DNA of 64,000 bases, from contig JAUWYL010000002.1 of assembly GCA_030615855.1 (NCBI GenBank), positions 62,001 through 126,000 on the forward strand, in the 5' to 3' direction. The position numbers and the translations under genes were made by a program. This document shows, one piece after another, positions 44,881-52,094 of the stretch (position 1 is its first letter; the number at the start of each line of letters is the position of its first letter). Source of the DNA: a bacterium (GTDB lineage: Bacteria > UBP18 > UBA7526). The notes below the pieces were generated by a model. It did not search any database, was not told the origin of the DNA, and saw only the letters and a list, made by a program, of their open reading frames with translations.

Positions 44881-45020
44881 TCTTTACTCCCGATTTAGAA
44901 AAACCTGTTGTTTGGTTACGGTTAAGGTTACGAAGCCCGTATCGTCAAACGTTAAATGGTTACGAACTACGTAATTCTTAAACGAAACGGGCCTCCTGAC
45001 CGTAACCCATAGACCTAACT
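44881..45020. repeat. Second copy of the GGTTACGGTTAAGG element
   Basis: The gap between clpP and lon contains GGTTACGGTTAAGGTTACGA near 44914 and ends with CCGTAACCCATAG. The matching element lies upstream of uxs (about 24220-24345). Both contain GCCCGT and ACGGGC arms. I see no terminator. Confidence 0.65.
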
Positions 45021-45623
45021 TTATCTCTTAGTGATTACCTTATCAATGAGCCCGTAGGCCTTGGCCTCCTCAGCGCTCATCCAGAAATTTCTCGCCGTAT
45101 CTTTCTCGATCTTCTCTATGGGCTGCCCAGTATGCTTTGCCAAGATTTCATTCAGTCTCTTTCTGGTTCTCATCAATTCCTTGGCCTCAATATCGACATC
45201 TATTGCCGTGCCTATTGCTCCCCCAGAGGGCTGATGGATCATGATCTTGGCATTGGAGAGAGCAAACCTTTTTCCCTTCTTCCCGGCTGCCAAAAGTAAA
45301 GCACCAGCTGAAACTGCCTGGCCAACGCATATGGTTGAGACATCGGGCTTAATATACTGGATAGTGTCATAGAGAGCAAGCATTCCCGATACTGCTCCCC
45401 CTGGTGAATTGATGTATAGGGCAATATCTTTATCAGGATCCTCTGCCTCCAGATAGAGGAGGCGGCCGATGAGACGATTGGCATCGATATCAGTCACTAT
45501 TGGCCGGCCTTGTTGGTCTATAGAACTGGCCCCTAAGAAAAGGATGCGGTGCTTCATAAGGCCGACAAAGATATTGGCTAATTCCTCTAACTTCCATCTC
45601 TCCCTCAATTCCCTCTCGTTCAT
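45021..45623 (-). CDS. clpP: ATP-dependent Clp protease proteolytic subunit, catalytic Asp apparently Asn
   Basis: The 200-residue protein has [20 protein letters not shown] near 66, the nucleophile Ser in [16 protein letters not shown] near 98 and the catalytic His in [10 protein letters not shown] near 127. Near residue 178 the family usually has RD in TxRDxxMSA; here the codons read [13 protein letters not shown], so the triad Asp appears as Asn. Serine peptidases with this change are expected to be slow unless compensated. It overlaps tig by 4 nt. No clpX follows, so the unfoldase partner is encoded elsewhere. Confidence 0.9.
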   Translation of the reverse strand: MNERELRERWKLEELANIFVGLMKHRILFLGASSIDQQGRPIVTDIDANRLIGRLLYLEAEDPDKDIALYINSPGGAVSGMLALYDTIQYIKPDVSTICVGQAVSAGALLLAAGKKGKRFALSNAKIMIHQPSGGAIGTAIDVDIEAKELMRTRKRLNEILAKHTGQPIEKIEKDTARNFWMSAEEAKAYGLIDKVITKR

Positions 45624-46927
45624 CTTTTCTTCCTCCTTTCCTTTACCTTTTTCTCCTTTATTCTTGCTCCTTTTACAATAAGTTCCAATGCTTTCTTTAA
45701 TCTTATCTCTTCCCTTAAGCCAGCGAGATGGCTTCTCTCTTTGTTAAAAAAGTCTCTCAAATCTTCTTTTTTCTGGCCAGTGCTTAAAGCCATCTCCTCT
45801 GTTCTCTTCTCTATCTCTTCTTCATTTACTTTAATATTCTCTTGCTTTGCAATTTTCTCTAAGATGAGGGTGCTTTTTACCTTCCTCTCTGCGCTCGGGC
45901 GATACTTTTCCTTTAGCTTCGCCTCCTCAATCCCCATCCTCTTGGGATCTATGCCTTGATAGCGCATCCTGGTTAAGGTCTCCTCAAGCATAGCCTCCAG
46001 TTCCCTCTCAACCATGGCCGCTGGAAGAGGAAAGGGGGTCTTTTTTATCAACCAATCCATTAGGTTATTTCTTAAAAGTCTCTCACTGTGCTCTGTCTCA
46101 TATTTTTCTAAATCCTTCTTAATCCTCTTCTTCAGTTCCTCCAAGTTATTGAACTTTAAATCTTTAGCGAACTCATCATTGAGTTCAGGAAGTTTTTTTT
46201 CCTTAATCTCCTTTAAATTTACCTTGAAGAGGACCTCTTTTCCTACTAATTCTTCATTATGATAATTCTTGGGAAAACTTACCTTGATCTCTTTCTCCTC
46301 TCCTTTTTTCAGACCAATCAACTGATCCTCGAAATTACTGACTAAAGTCTTGGAGCCGATCTCTAAGGAGAAGTTCTTGGCCTCATTATCCTTGAAGGAC
46401 TTTCCCTCTATGCTCCCTATAAAATCGATGATTACCCAGTCCCCCTTCTTCGCCGGCCGATTTTTTATACTAGTAAATTCTGCGTGCCTATGCTGAAGCC
46501 TCTCCAGGGCACGATTGATATCCTCTCCTGTGACTATCTTGATGATTCTTTTCGCTTTGAGCCCTTTATACTTTTTTAAAGTGATCTTCGGTTTTATTTC
46601 CACAGTGGCCTTAAAACTCAAGGGCTCATTATCTTCATACTTTACTTCTTCTATCTTAGGCGGGGAGCAAGGAACAAAATCATTCTCCTTTAGAGCCTTT
46701 TGGCAGGCATCAGGAAGGAGTCGGTCCAGGGCATCTGCTTTTAGGCTTCTGGCAAAATAGGTCTTCAGGACATCGAGGGGAACCTTCCCCCTCCGGAACC
46801 CAGGTAGCTTGGCTTTCTTCTGCAGATCGATATAGAGGTTATCAAGTTCTTTTTTAACTTTATCTGGGGGAACCTCTATTTTCAGAGCTACCTTGCATTC
46901 TCCCAGTCTCTCTACTTGCGCTTTCAT
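45620..46927 (-). CDS. tig: Trigger factor
   Basis: The 435-residue protein has the N-terminal ribosome-binding domain with [16 protein letters not shown] near 44, a PPIase domain ([17 protein letters not shown] near 160, [20 protein letters not shown] near 190) and a long helical C-terminus rich in Lys/Glu. It is a ribosome-bound chaperone. Its ATG follows AAGGAT by 5 nt and lies 18 nt from a tRNA-Leu 3' end, so it may be cotranscribed with the tRNA cluster. The tail ([12 protein letters not shown]) is very basic. Confidence 0.93.
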   Translation of the reverse strand: MKAQVERLGECKVALKIEVPPDKVKKELDNLYIDLQKKAKLPGFRRGKVPLDVLKTYFARSLKADALDRLLPDACQKALKENDFVPCSPPKIEEVKYEDNEPLSFKATVEIKPKITLKKYKGLKAKRIIKIVTGEDINRALERLQHRHAEFTSIKNRPAKKGDWVIIDFIGSIEGKSFKDNEAKNFSLEIGSKTLVSNFEDQLIGLKKGEEKEIKVSFPKNYHNEELVGKEVLFKVNLKEIKEKKLPELNDEFAKDLKFNNLEELKKRIKKDLEKYETEHSERLLRNNLMDWLIKKTPFPLPAAMVERELEAMLEETLTRMRYQGIDPKRMGIEEAKLKEKYRPSAERKVKSTLILEKIAKQENIKVNEEEIEKRTEEMALSTGQKKEDLRDFFNKERSHLAGLREEIRLKKALELIVKGARIKEKKVKERRKKR

Positions 46928-46944
46928 AGTTATCCTTGCATTCT

Positions 46945-47212
46945 TGGTGCGGACGGAGGGAGTCGAACCCCCAAGCCAAAAGGCATACGGTCCTAAGCCG
47001 TAGCGCCCCGCCCCATTTCCCCTACCTTATATTGCATTGTGGGCGAGAAAGGACTCGAACCTCCACGGGTTTCCCCACATGGTCCTAAGCCATGCGCGTC
47101 TACCAGTTCCGCCACTCGCCCAAAATTACTTATTGTTCGATTAATGAATGGGGCGGGGTAAATCTACCAATGGAGTTTATCCCGCACATTTATTGTGCGG
47201 GGCCACGTCCGC
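46945..47212 (-). pseudogene. tRNA-Leu(UAG) interrupted in the D-arm by a segment holding another tRNA-Leu
   Basis: Acceptor strands GCGGACG (47212-47206) and CGTCCGC (46955-46949) match fully, and a CCA is encoded. The anticodon loop CTTAGGA, the variable arm and the T-arm are intact in the 3' part. The D-arm is broken: TGGC is followed by a hairpin (CCCGCAC/GTGCGGG), then ATTGGTAGA, then a segment bounded by CCCCGCCCCATT and AATGGGGCGGGG that encloses a complete tRNA-Leu. It cannot fold as a normal tRNA unless processed. Confidence 0.75.
47040..47121 (-). tRNA. tRNA-Leu (UAG)
   Basis: The gene folds fully: acceptor GGGCGAG/CTCGCCC, D-loop with GGTAGA, anticodon loop CTTAGGA (anticodon UAG), a long variable arm (TGGGGAAACCCG) and T-loop TTCGAGT. 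CCA is not encoded. It lies inside the interrupted tRNA-Leu at 46945-47212. Confidence 0.92.
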
Positions 47213-47326
47213 CCGCCTTCGTCCAACTTCTGCCTCTTTTCAGAGTAGACTTCGGCGGGCAAGCTTATTAAGATGGCTCGCCATCCGAAGCCTGCTACCT
47301 TAAAAATTCAGAAACAAGGCGAAGGA
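47213..47326. repeat. Gap with a large GCCCGCC/GGCGGGC palindrome
   Basis: A palindrome at about 47211-47262 pairs GCCCGCCTTCGTC with GACTTCGGCGGGC (imperfect), with an A/T-rich centre. Further right, GATGGCTCGCCATC forms a small hairpin. I see no gene in this stretch. Confidence 0.6.
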
Positions 47327-47402
47327 TGGTACCCCCACCAGGGCTCGAACCTGGGACACCCTGATTAAGAGTCAGGTGCTCTTCCAACTGAGCTATGGGG
47401 GC
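47327..47402 (-). tRNA. tRNA-Lys (CUU)
   Basis: Acceptor GCCCCCA/TGGGGGT, D-arm GCTC/GAGC, anticodon stem CCTGA/TCAGG with loop CTCTTAA (anticodon CUU), T-loop TTCGAGC, and encoded CCA. The gene is intact and not interrupted. Confidence 0.93.
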
Positions 47403-47404
47403 TG

Positions 47405-47434
47405 GTCCCGTTGATAACTTCGTATCTACGGGAC
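47405..47434. repeat. 30-bp hairpin repeat, copy 1
   Basis: GTCCCGTTGATA...TATCTACGGGAC forms an imperfect hairpin. A second copy with three differences lies at 63950-63979. Both are next to a gene or tRNA start. Confidence 0.75.
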
Positions 47435-47706
47435 TGGCGCGCCTGGTAGGATTTTTACCCCGTTAGATGTTCTTGTCTCACTCGCCTCGCCTACTCCCTT
47501 AGATGGATGCTACGCCTATCTCACGGGATAAACGACACAATCTATCTAACGGGGCGGGCCCACGACCTAGTGGTCCGACCTCGCCAAATGCGACTCTAGC
47601 GCCTCCGGAGGGAGTCGAACCCCCAACTTTGTGGTCCGAAGCCACACGCTCTATCCAATTGAGCTACGGAGGCATTTGCGGGGCTAATCCGCTGAGCTAC
47701 AGGCGC
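47435..47706 (-). pseudogene. tRNA-Arg-like gene interrupted twice, enclosing tRNA-Arg(UCG)
   Basis: The 5' part (GCGCCTG TA GCTC, from 47706) and the 3' end (CAGGCGC, discriminator G, CCA, ending 47435) pair fully. The T-stem GTGGG/CCTAC is kept, but its loop holds about 100 nt bounded by CCCCGTTAGAT and ATCTAACGGGG. The D-arm to anticodon region is broken and encloses a complete tRNA-Arg. Half of an anticodon arm (TCGGACCAC) remains. It is not a functional tRNA as read. Confidence 0.7.
47600..47673 (-). tRNA. tRNA-Arg (UCG)
   Basis: Acceptor GCCTCCG/CGGAGGC, anticodon stem TGTGG/CCACA with loop CTTCGGA (anticodon UCG), T-loop TTCGACT. CCA is not encoded. CGCAAATGC upstream and GCATTTGGCG downstream form a near-perfect inverted repeat around it. 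Confidence 0.9.
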
Positions 47707-47855
47707 TGAAACACGGATAGGCACAGATTTCAGACACAGATGATCACAGATTTACAACAATGCGCTTCGCCTGCCTCGTCTAAACAAGAACCTGACTTCG
47801 TTAGAACCTTGTTTATCCGCGGAAATCCGTAATCCATCCGTGCTAATCTGTGTTC
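47707..47855. repeat. ACACGGAT/CACAGAT repeats and a GACGAGGC hairpin copy
   Basis: The gap contains units such as ACACAGATGATCACAGATTT and ATCCGTGCTAATCTGTG, plus a GACGAGGCAGGCGAAGCGC element (minus strand, 47762-47780) related to those at 38653 and 62041. No gene is seen. Confidence 0.65.
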
Positions 47856-48036
47856 TGGGGTGGCTGATCCCGATTTTACTTATTGGGGTGAGCGAGGGGA
47901 CTCGAACCCCCGACCACTTGAGCCACAGTCAAGTGCTCTAACCAACTGAGCTACGCTCACCATTTTACTAAAATTAAAATCGGGACGACCACCTGGGCCA
48001 CAACCAGGTGCTCTAACCAACTGAGCTATAGCCACC
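47856..48036 (-). pseudogene. tRNA-His with its T-loop replaced by a segment containing a second tRNA-His
   Basis: The host has G-1, acceptor GTGGCTA against CAGCCAC (six of seven pairs), C73 and encoded CCA. The D-arm is normal, and the anticodon stem CCTGG/CCAGG carries loop TTGTGGC (anticodon GUG). The T-stem GTCCC (47986-47982) pairs with GGGAT (47871-47867). In place of the 7-nt T-loop lie 110 nt whose ends (ATTTTA/TAAAAT) extend the stem and which enclose a complete tRNA-His. Without a T-loop the host should not fold normally. Confidence 0.8.
47884..47961 (-). tRNA. tRNA-His (GUG)
   Basis: G-1 and C73 are present, the acceptor is GTGAGCG/CGCTCAC, anticodon stem CTTGA/TCAAG with loop CTGTGGC (anticodon GUG), T-loop TTCGAGT and encoded CCA. 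All arms pair. It lies inside the T-loop of another tRNA-His. Confidence 0.94.
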
Positions 48037-48093
48037 AAATTTTTGTCCCACAAAAATTTGATCTTGAACCATCCCTCGCTTATCAGTTCGGGA
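48037..48093. repeat. Two short palindromes between tRNA genes
   Basis: AAATTTTTGTCC...CAAAAATTT (48038-48060) and CATCCC...GGGATG (48069-48094) are perfect or near-perfect hairpins. The left one follows a tRNA 5' end, the right one abuts a tRNA CCA end. Confidence 0.65.
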
Positions 48094-48170
<77 letters not shown>

Positions 48171-48232
48171 CTCGTCACTGGCATTCCCTGTTAGGCAAAG
48201 TTCTAGCTAGGCTACCCTTTGGCATAAAAGAT

Positions 48233-48982
48233 TTATCGCCAAGCATGAAAAACCATTCTGTTCTGTTGGATTGCCTGAAAGAATGGCCGGCGGGGCTTTT
48301 TTATCTTACGACGGATAGCTCTCGCCACTCTGCGGGAAAGAGAGCGGTATTGTGAAACTATCCTAATCTTTCGGAATCCAACAGTTTTTAACATAGCTTC
48401 CACAGCAGCAGGATTTGGCCCCCACCAACTCGTTGGATCATTCGATAATTCTGCTTCAGGATAAAACCTCATGACTGGACATTTAGTCAAAGCCATGTCT
48501 ACATATGTCTCTAGTACCAATTGATCTCCAGTGACATTGAAAACTCGTTCAAGAGCAAAAAGGGGGTGACGTAAATGATAAAGCACTCCCAGTAATAGAA
48601 CTAAATCAAAAACACCGACTTTATCAGGAGAAATGTCATACACATCCATTTCCATATCCTCAACTTTGGAATTGAGAGTTTTCCGTGCAAGCTCAAAACC
48701 TGCCTTCGTACCCCATCCTTCTCTATTTTCTTCATTCCAACAAGGTAAATCAGTTGCCAGAACACGCTTGGCTCCGCGACGCTCCGCTTCAAATGAATAA
48801 AATCCATCCCAAGCACCTATATCAAGCACGGTCTTTCCTCGTAGATTTTCAGGAAGTTTAAGTATCTTTTTCCAGTCTTTACGAGGATCAATACAGCCAG
48901 GTGTTATTACTCCATTCCCTAAGTCAATCGTGTGCCACCACTTGATTTTCGCTACTTCTTTTTTTAAATCATTTATATTCAT
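48233..48982 (-). CDS. CmoB-like (DUF1698) SAM-dependent methyltransferase
   Basis: The 249-residue protein has IKWWHTIDLGNGVITPG near 13, GKTVLDIGAWDGFYSFEAER near 49 and LVLLLGVLYHLRHPLFAL near 128. These match the CmoB/DUF1698 family of SAM (or carboxy-SAM) enzymes; short members are often found in sugar or tRNA loci. Its place inside the tRNA cluster is unexpected and might indicate tRNA modification, but the C-terminal basic stretch (RRVARAIRRKIKK) is not diagnostic. GGGAGGAAGG lies upstream of the ATG. Confidence 0.8.
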   Translation of the reverse strand: MNINDLKKEVAKIKWWHTIDLGNGVITPGCIDPRKDWKKILKLPENLRGKTVLDIGAWDGFYSFEAERRGAKRVLATDLPCWNEENREGWGTKAGFELARKTLNSKVEDMEMDVYDISPDKVGVFDLVLLLGVLYHLRHPLFALERVFNVTGDQLVLETYVDMALTKCPVMRFYPEAELSNDPTSWWGPNPAAVEAMLKTVGFRKIRIVSQYRSLSRRVARAIRRKIKKPRRPFFQAIQQNRMVFHAWR

Positions 48983-49114
48983 AATACCCTTCCTCCCTAT
49001 GGAATTTCGTCTAACGGAAAATAATTGAGATACTTCGTTTATGTCCAGTTCTCACTTTTTATCCGTGCTTATTCGTGTCGTTATCCGTGTTCGTGGTCGG
49101 GGTGCCGAGATTTG

Positions 49115-49174
49115 CCCGCCTCCGCCAGAGGCGGATGAGCCTCGGGCTCAAGAGGTGGATCCGCCTTCAGCGGA
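49115..49174 (-). repeat. Palindromic insertion in the T-loop of the interrupted tRNA-Pro
   Basis: The 60-nt stretch holds CCGCTGAAGGCGG, GAGCCCGAGGCTC and CCGCCTCTGGCGGAGGCGG, three adjacent hairpins. It splits a canonical T-loop between U55 and C56. Confidence 0.7.
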
Positions 49175-49210
49175 AACTTGGACCTGTCCGATTGAGCCAA
49201 TCTAATTTAA

Positions 49211-49289
49211 TGGTCGGGAAGGCGGGATTCGAACCCGCGACCTCGTGCTCCCAAAGCACGCGCGCTAATCCAAGCTGCGCCACTTCCCG
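49211..49289 (-). tRNA. tRNA-Pro (UGG)
   Basis: Acceptor CGGGAAG/CTTCCCG, anticodon stem CGTGC/GCACG with loop TTTGGGA (anticodon UGG), T-arm GCGGG-TTCGAAT-CCCGC and encoded CCA. All arms pair. It lies within the anticodon loop of another tRNA-Pro. Confidence 0.93.
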
Positions 49290-49353
49290 TCATTCGGGCT
49301 CAATCGGACCGCGCTAAGCCAAACTGCGCCACACCCCGATTCCGACCATCGGG

Positions 49354-49382
49354 ACGCCTAAGTCGAACTGCGCCACTTCCCG
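49354..49382 (-). pseudogene. 5' fragment of a third tRNA-Pro
   Basis: CGGGAAGTGGCGCAGTTCG followed by ACTTAGGCG matches the acceptor and D-arm of the intact tRNA-Pro, then ends. A TCCCGATGGTCGGA hairpin follows. No matching 3' half is seen downstream. It lies 3 nt from the rdgB stop. Confidence 0.65.
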
Positions 49383-49385
49383 TTG

Positions 49386-49967
49386 TTAAAGCATTTCTTC
49401 TAATATTTTTTTTGCCTTTCGGAAGGCCTGAGATCTGTGGCTGATTCTATTCTTAATCTCTGGGCCTAGTTCAGCGAAGGTCTTATTATATCTGGAAGCA
49501 ATAAAGACGGGATCAAAGCCAAAACCCGCCCCTCCCCTCTCTTTAAAGGCGATCCTTCCTCGATATTTGCCCTCTACTACCCGGACTTTTCCATCTGGGG
49601 TGGCAATGCCTACCGCGCATCTGAAGGTCGCGCCCCTTTTATTGGCGGGAACATCTTTCAATAATTTTAGAAGTTTCCTATTTCTTTCCCTATCATTTCT
49701 GGCGAATCTGGCAGAATAGATCCCCGGCCTCCCTCCTAAGGCATCTACCTCCAGGCCAGAGTCGTCTGCCAATGAAATCCTTCTTGTTAAGCGAACAACC
49801 GCTCTTGCCTTGAGGGTGGCATTCTCTGAAAAACTCCTCCCCTTCTCCTCTATCTCTTTGATCTCGGGGAAATCTTTCAGGGATAGAAATTCTACTTTTA
49901 ATCCTTTTAGAATCTCTCTTATCTCTTTTGCTTTCTTGAGGTTCCTGGTTGCTAAAACTATTTGCAC
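49386..49967 (-). CDS. rdgB: XTP/dITP (Ham1/RdgB) pyrophosphatase
   Basis: The 193-residue protein starts with [14 protein letters not shown] (substrate-binding TxNxxK), then [24 protein letters not shown] near 70 and GFGFDPVF near 146, ending with [10 protein letters not shown]. It removes non-canonical purine nucleoside triphosphates such as dITP and XTP. It overlaps rph by 10 nt, a common arrangement. All active-site motifs are present. Confidence 0.95.
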   Translation of the reverse strand: MQIVLATRNLKKAKEIREILKGLKVEFLSLKDFPEIKEIEEKGRSFSENATLKARAVVRLTRRISLADDSGLEVDALGGRPGIYSARFARNDRERNRKLLKLLKDVPANKRGATFRCAVGIATPDGKVRVVEGKYRGRIAFKERGGAGFGFDPVFIASRYNKTFAELGPEIKNRISHRSQAFRKAKKILEEML

Positions 49968-50686
49968 GGAAGCTTTCCTAAAGCCTCTTTTTGGATAGCG
50001 ATTAGTTTTTCAATCCCCTTGCTTGCCAAACCGATTAGTCTCTCCATCTCGGACTTCGTGAAGGGGTGCTCCTCTGCTGTCCCCTGAACTTCAACGAACT
50101 TCCTTTCTCCCGTCATGACCACATTAATATCTACGCTTGCCTTGGAATCCTCTTTATAGGTGAGGTCGAGAAGAGACTTACCATCCACAATTCCTACGCT
50201 GGTGGCGGCCACAAAGTCTCTTATTGGCCAAGAGGTTATCTTGCCTTCTTTCTTCAGCCATTTCAGGGCATCGATTAAGGCAACGAAGGCCCCAGTAATA
50301 CTCGCCGTCCTCGTTCCCCCATCTGCCTGTATAACATCGCAGTCTAACCAGATGGTTCTCTCTCCTAAGGCCTTTAAATCGACCACTGCCCTTAAGGACC
50401 TGCCGATTAGCCTCTGAATCTCATGGGTCCTGCCCTTTAAGATTCCTCTTTCTCCTTCCCGCCTGATGCGCGTGCTACTCGATCTGGGAAGCATACTATA
50501 CTCTGCGGTGATCCAGCCTTCTTCCAATCCCCTTAAGAAGGGGGGAACCCTCTCTTCAATAGAGGCGGTACAGATGACCTTGGTATCCCCCACTTCGATG
50601 AGGCAGGAGCCCTCTGCAGGCTTGATGTAGTTTCTAGTAATCTTTACCTTACGTATCCTATCTGGTGCTCTACCATCAGCACGCAT
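49958..50686 (-). CDS. rph: Ribonuclease PH
   Basis: The 242-residue protein begins [16 protein letters not shown] and has [16 protein letters not shown] near 60, [20 protein letters not shown] near 85 and [20 protein letters not shown] near 113. These are the RNase PH motifs; it trims tRNA 3' ends by phosphorolysis. Its position just downstream of a tRNA cluster's other end is typical only of the rph-rdgB pairing. The stop of the fumarase gene upstream is directly adjacent. Confidence 0.96.
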   Translation of the reverse strand: MRADGRAPDRIRKVKITRNYIKPAEGSCLIEVGDTKVICTASIEERVPPFLRGLEEGWITAEYSMLPRSSSTRIRREGERGILKGRTHEIQRLIGRSLRAVVDLKALGERTIWLDCDVIQADGGTRTASITGAFVALIDALKWLKKEGKITSWPIRDFVAATSVGIVDGKSLLDLTYKEDSKASVDINVVMTGERKFVEVQGTAEEHPFTKSEMERLIGLASKGIEKLIAIQKEALGKLPCK

Positions 50687-51223
50687 TTATTCTCTCCTAA
50701 AAAGGCTCTTTCCTTTGGTATCAACAGCTACTATCACTGGAAAGTCTTCTACCTCTAATCGGTAGATCGCCTCTGGCCCCAAATCGGGATAGGCAATTAC
50801 CTTTGCCTCTTTTATATATCGAGAAAGAAGGGCCCCACACCCTCCCGGGGCAGCGAAGTAGACTGCCTGATGCCTCTTCATGGCCTCCCTAACTTCTTGG
50901 GAACGCTCCCCCTTGCCCATCATTCCTCTGAGGCCCTTCTTTAATAGGGGAATGGTATAGGGATCCATTCTAAAACTGGTGGTTGGGCCAGCCGAACCAA
51001 TGACCTTTCCTGGCCGGACGGGAGTTGGCCCGGTATAGTAAAGAATCTGATCCCTTATAGGAATGGGTAAAGATTTCCTTTTCAAAGCTGCTATCAGTCT
51101 TTTATGGCTGGCATCCCGGGCAGTATAGATAGTTCCTGAAATCCTTACCCTATCCCCCACCCTCAATTTTTTCACTTTTTCTACGGTTAAAGGAGTTTCT
51201 AATTTATAACTTGTTTTTCGCAT
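50687..51223 (-). CDS. fumB: Class I fumarate hydratase, beta (C-terminal) subunit
   Basis: The protein has VGDRVRISGTIYTARDASHK near 20, ILYYTGPTPVRPGKVIGSAGPTTSFRMD in pieces near 57-85 and YFAAPGGCGALLSRYI near 124. This matches the C-terminal part of class I, 4Fe-4S fumarases and the L-tartrate dehydratase beta subunit. With the alpha subunit encoded directly upstream it hydrates fumarate to malate. The ATG at 51223 is preferred; a GTG 24 nt upstream lies in repeat DNA. The name fumB is used only for the two-subunit beta chain. Confidence 0.85.
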   Translation of the reverse strand: MRKTSYKLETPLTVEKVKKLRVGDRVRISGTIYTARDASHKRLIAALKRKSLPIPIRDQILYYTGPTPVRPGKVIGSAGPTTSFRMDPYTIPLLKKGLRGMMGKGERSQEVREAMKRHQAVYFAAPGGCGALLSRYIKEAKVIAYPDLGPEAIYRLEVEDFPVIVAVDTKGKSLFRRE

Positions 51224-51260
51224 CTTCTCACTTTTCCACCTGCCCACTTCCCCATTTTCC

Positions 51261-52094
51261 CTAGATTATCTTTCGAGCGTATCTCAGGGCATGGCAGTTG
51301 ATGTTGACCGCTACCGGTAATCCAGCGATATGGGTGGGGAAGGTCTCGATATGGACCGCAAGAGAGGTGACCTTTCCTCCCAGGCCAGAAGGACCGATGC
51401 CCAATCCATTGATCTTCTTAAGTAACTCCTTCTCTAAGAATCTAATCTCTTTCTTAGCATGATGCCTTCCTAGGGGACGCAGGAGGGCCTCCTTTGCCAG
51501 GAGACTAGATTTCTCTAAAGTTCCCCCAATTCCTACCCCAACTACAATCGGGGGACAGGGATCGGCGCCCGCCTCCCTCACCTTCTCCAAGACGAACTCC
51601 ACAACCCCTTTTCTACCCTGAGAGGGCAGAAGCATTCTGGTTGCCGAAACATTTTCGCTCCCAAAGCCCTTAATGAAGACAGCGATCTTTAGCCTTTTCC
51701 CTTTCACTATCTTAGTATGGATAATGGCTGGGGTATTATTTTTGGTATTTTTTCTATCCAGAGGACTAACGATGGACTTTCTAAGGTAACCTTCTCTGTA
51801 TCCTTTCCTCACTCCTTCCTGAATGGCCTCCTCCAGATCCTCGATCCTTATCCCTTCTCCTATCTCTAAGAAGACCTCTACCATTCCGGTATCCTGACAG
51901 AGAGGATATACTCCCTCTTCTGCTATTCGGGCATTTTCAATTAACTGGCTCAGGACCTCTCTTCCCAGAGAAGAATTTTCCCTTCTCCTGGCTCTTCTTA
52001 GAGCCTGGATTACTTCTTTTGGTAACTGGTAGTTTGCTTCAATACATAACTGGGCTACTACATCCCTGATCCTTTCAGGGCCAATCCTTCTCAT
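51261..52094 (-). CDS. fumA: Class I fumarate hydratase, alpha (N-terminal) subunit
   Basis: The 277-residue protein has YPLCQDTGMVEVFLEIG near 66, NNTPAIIHTKIVKGKRLKI near 120, the Fe-S cysteines CQDTG and DPCPPIVVGVGIGG, and GLGIGPSGLGGKVTSLAVH near 235. These are the marks of the alpha chain of class I fumarase/tartrate dehydratase. A TCA-cycle or reductive role is possible; anaerobes favour this oxygen-sensitive class. It overlaps murI by 4 nt. Confidence 0.9.
   Translation of the reverse strand: MRRIGPERIRDVVAQLCIEANYQLPKEVIQALRRARRRENSSLGREVLSQLIENARIAEEGVYPLCQDTGMVEVFLEIGEGIRIEDLEEAIQEGVRKGYREGYLRKSIVSPLDRKNTKNNTPAIIHTKIVKGKRLKIAVFIKGFGSENVSATRMLLPSQGRKGVVEFVLEKVREAGADPCPPIVVGVGIGGTLEKSSLLAKEALLRPLGRHHAKKEIRFLEKELLKKINGLGIGPSGLGGKVTSLAVHIETFPTHIAGLPVAVNINCHALRYARKII

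Larger units (their letters stand above)
49094..49338 (-). pseudogene. tRNA-Pro-like gene interrupted in anticodon loop and T-loop
   Basis: Acceptor CGGGGTG (49338-49332) and CACCCCG (49104-49098) match fully, with CCA encoded. The D-arm GCGC/GCGC is normal. The anticodon stem GTCCG (49309-49305) pairs with CGGAC (49190-49186), but its loop holds 114 nt with ends ATTGAGCC/GGCTCAAT, enclosing a complete tRNA-Pro. The T-stem CCAAG/CTCGG follows; the expected loop TTCAAAT is split as TT and CAAAT by about 60 nt of palindromes (49115-49174). The anticodon is lost. Confidence 0.8.

Noticed and set aside
47180-47203. Terminator behind the interrupted tRNA-Leu start
   Set aside because: CCCGCAC/GTGCGGG forms a good hairpin but no T-run follows on either strand; it fits better as a palindrome in the D-arm.
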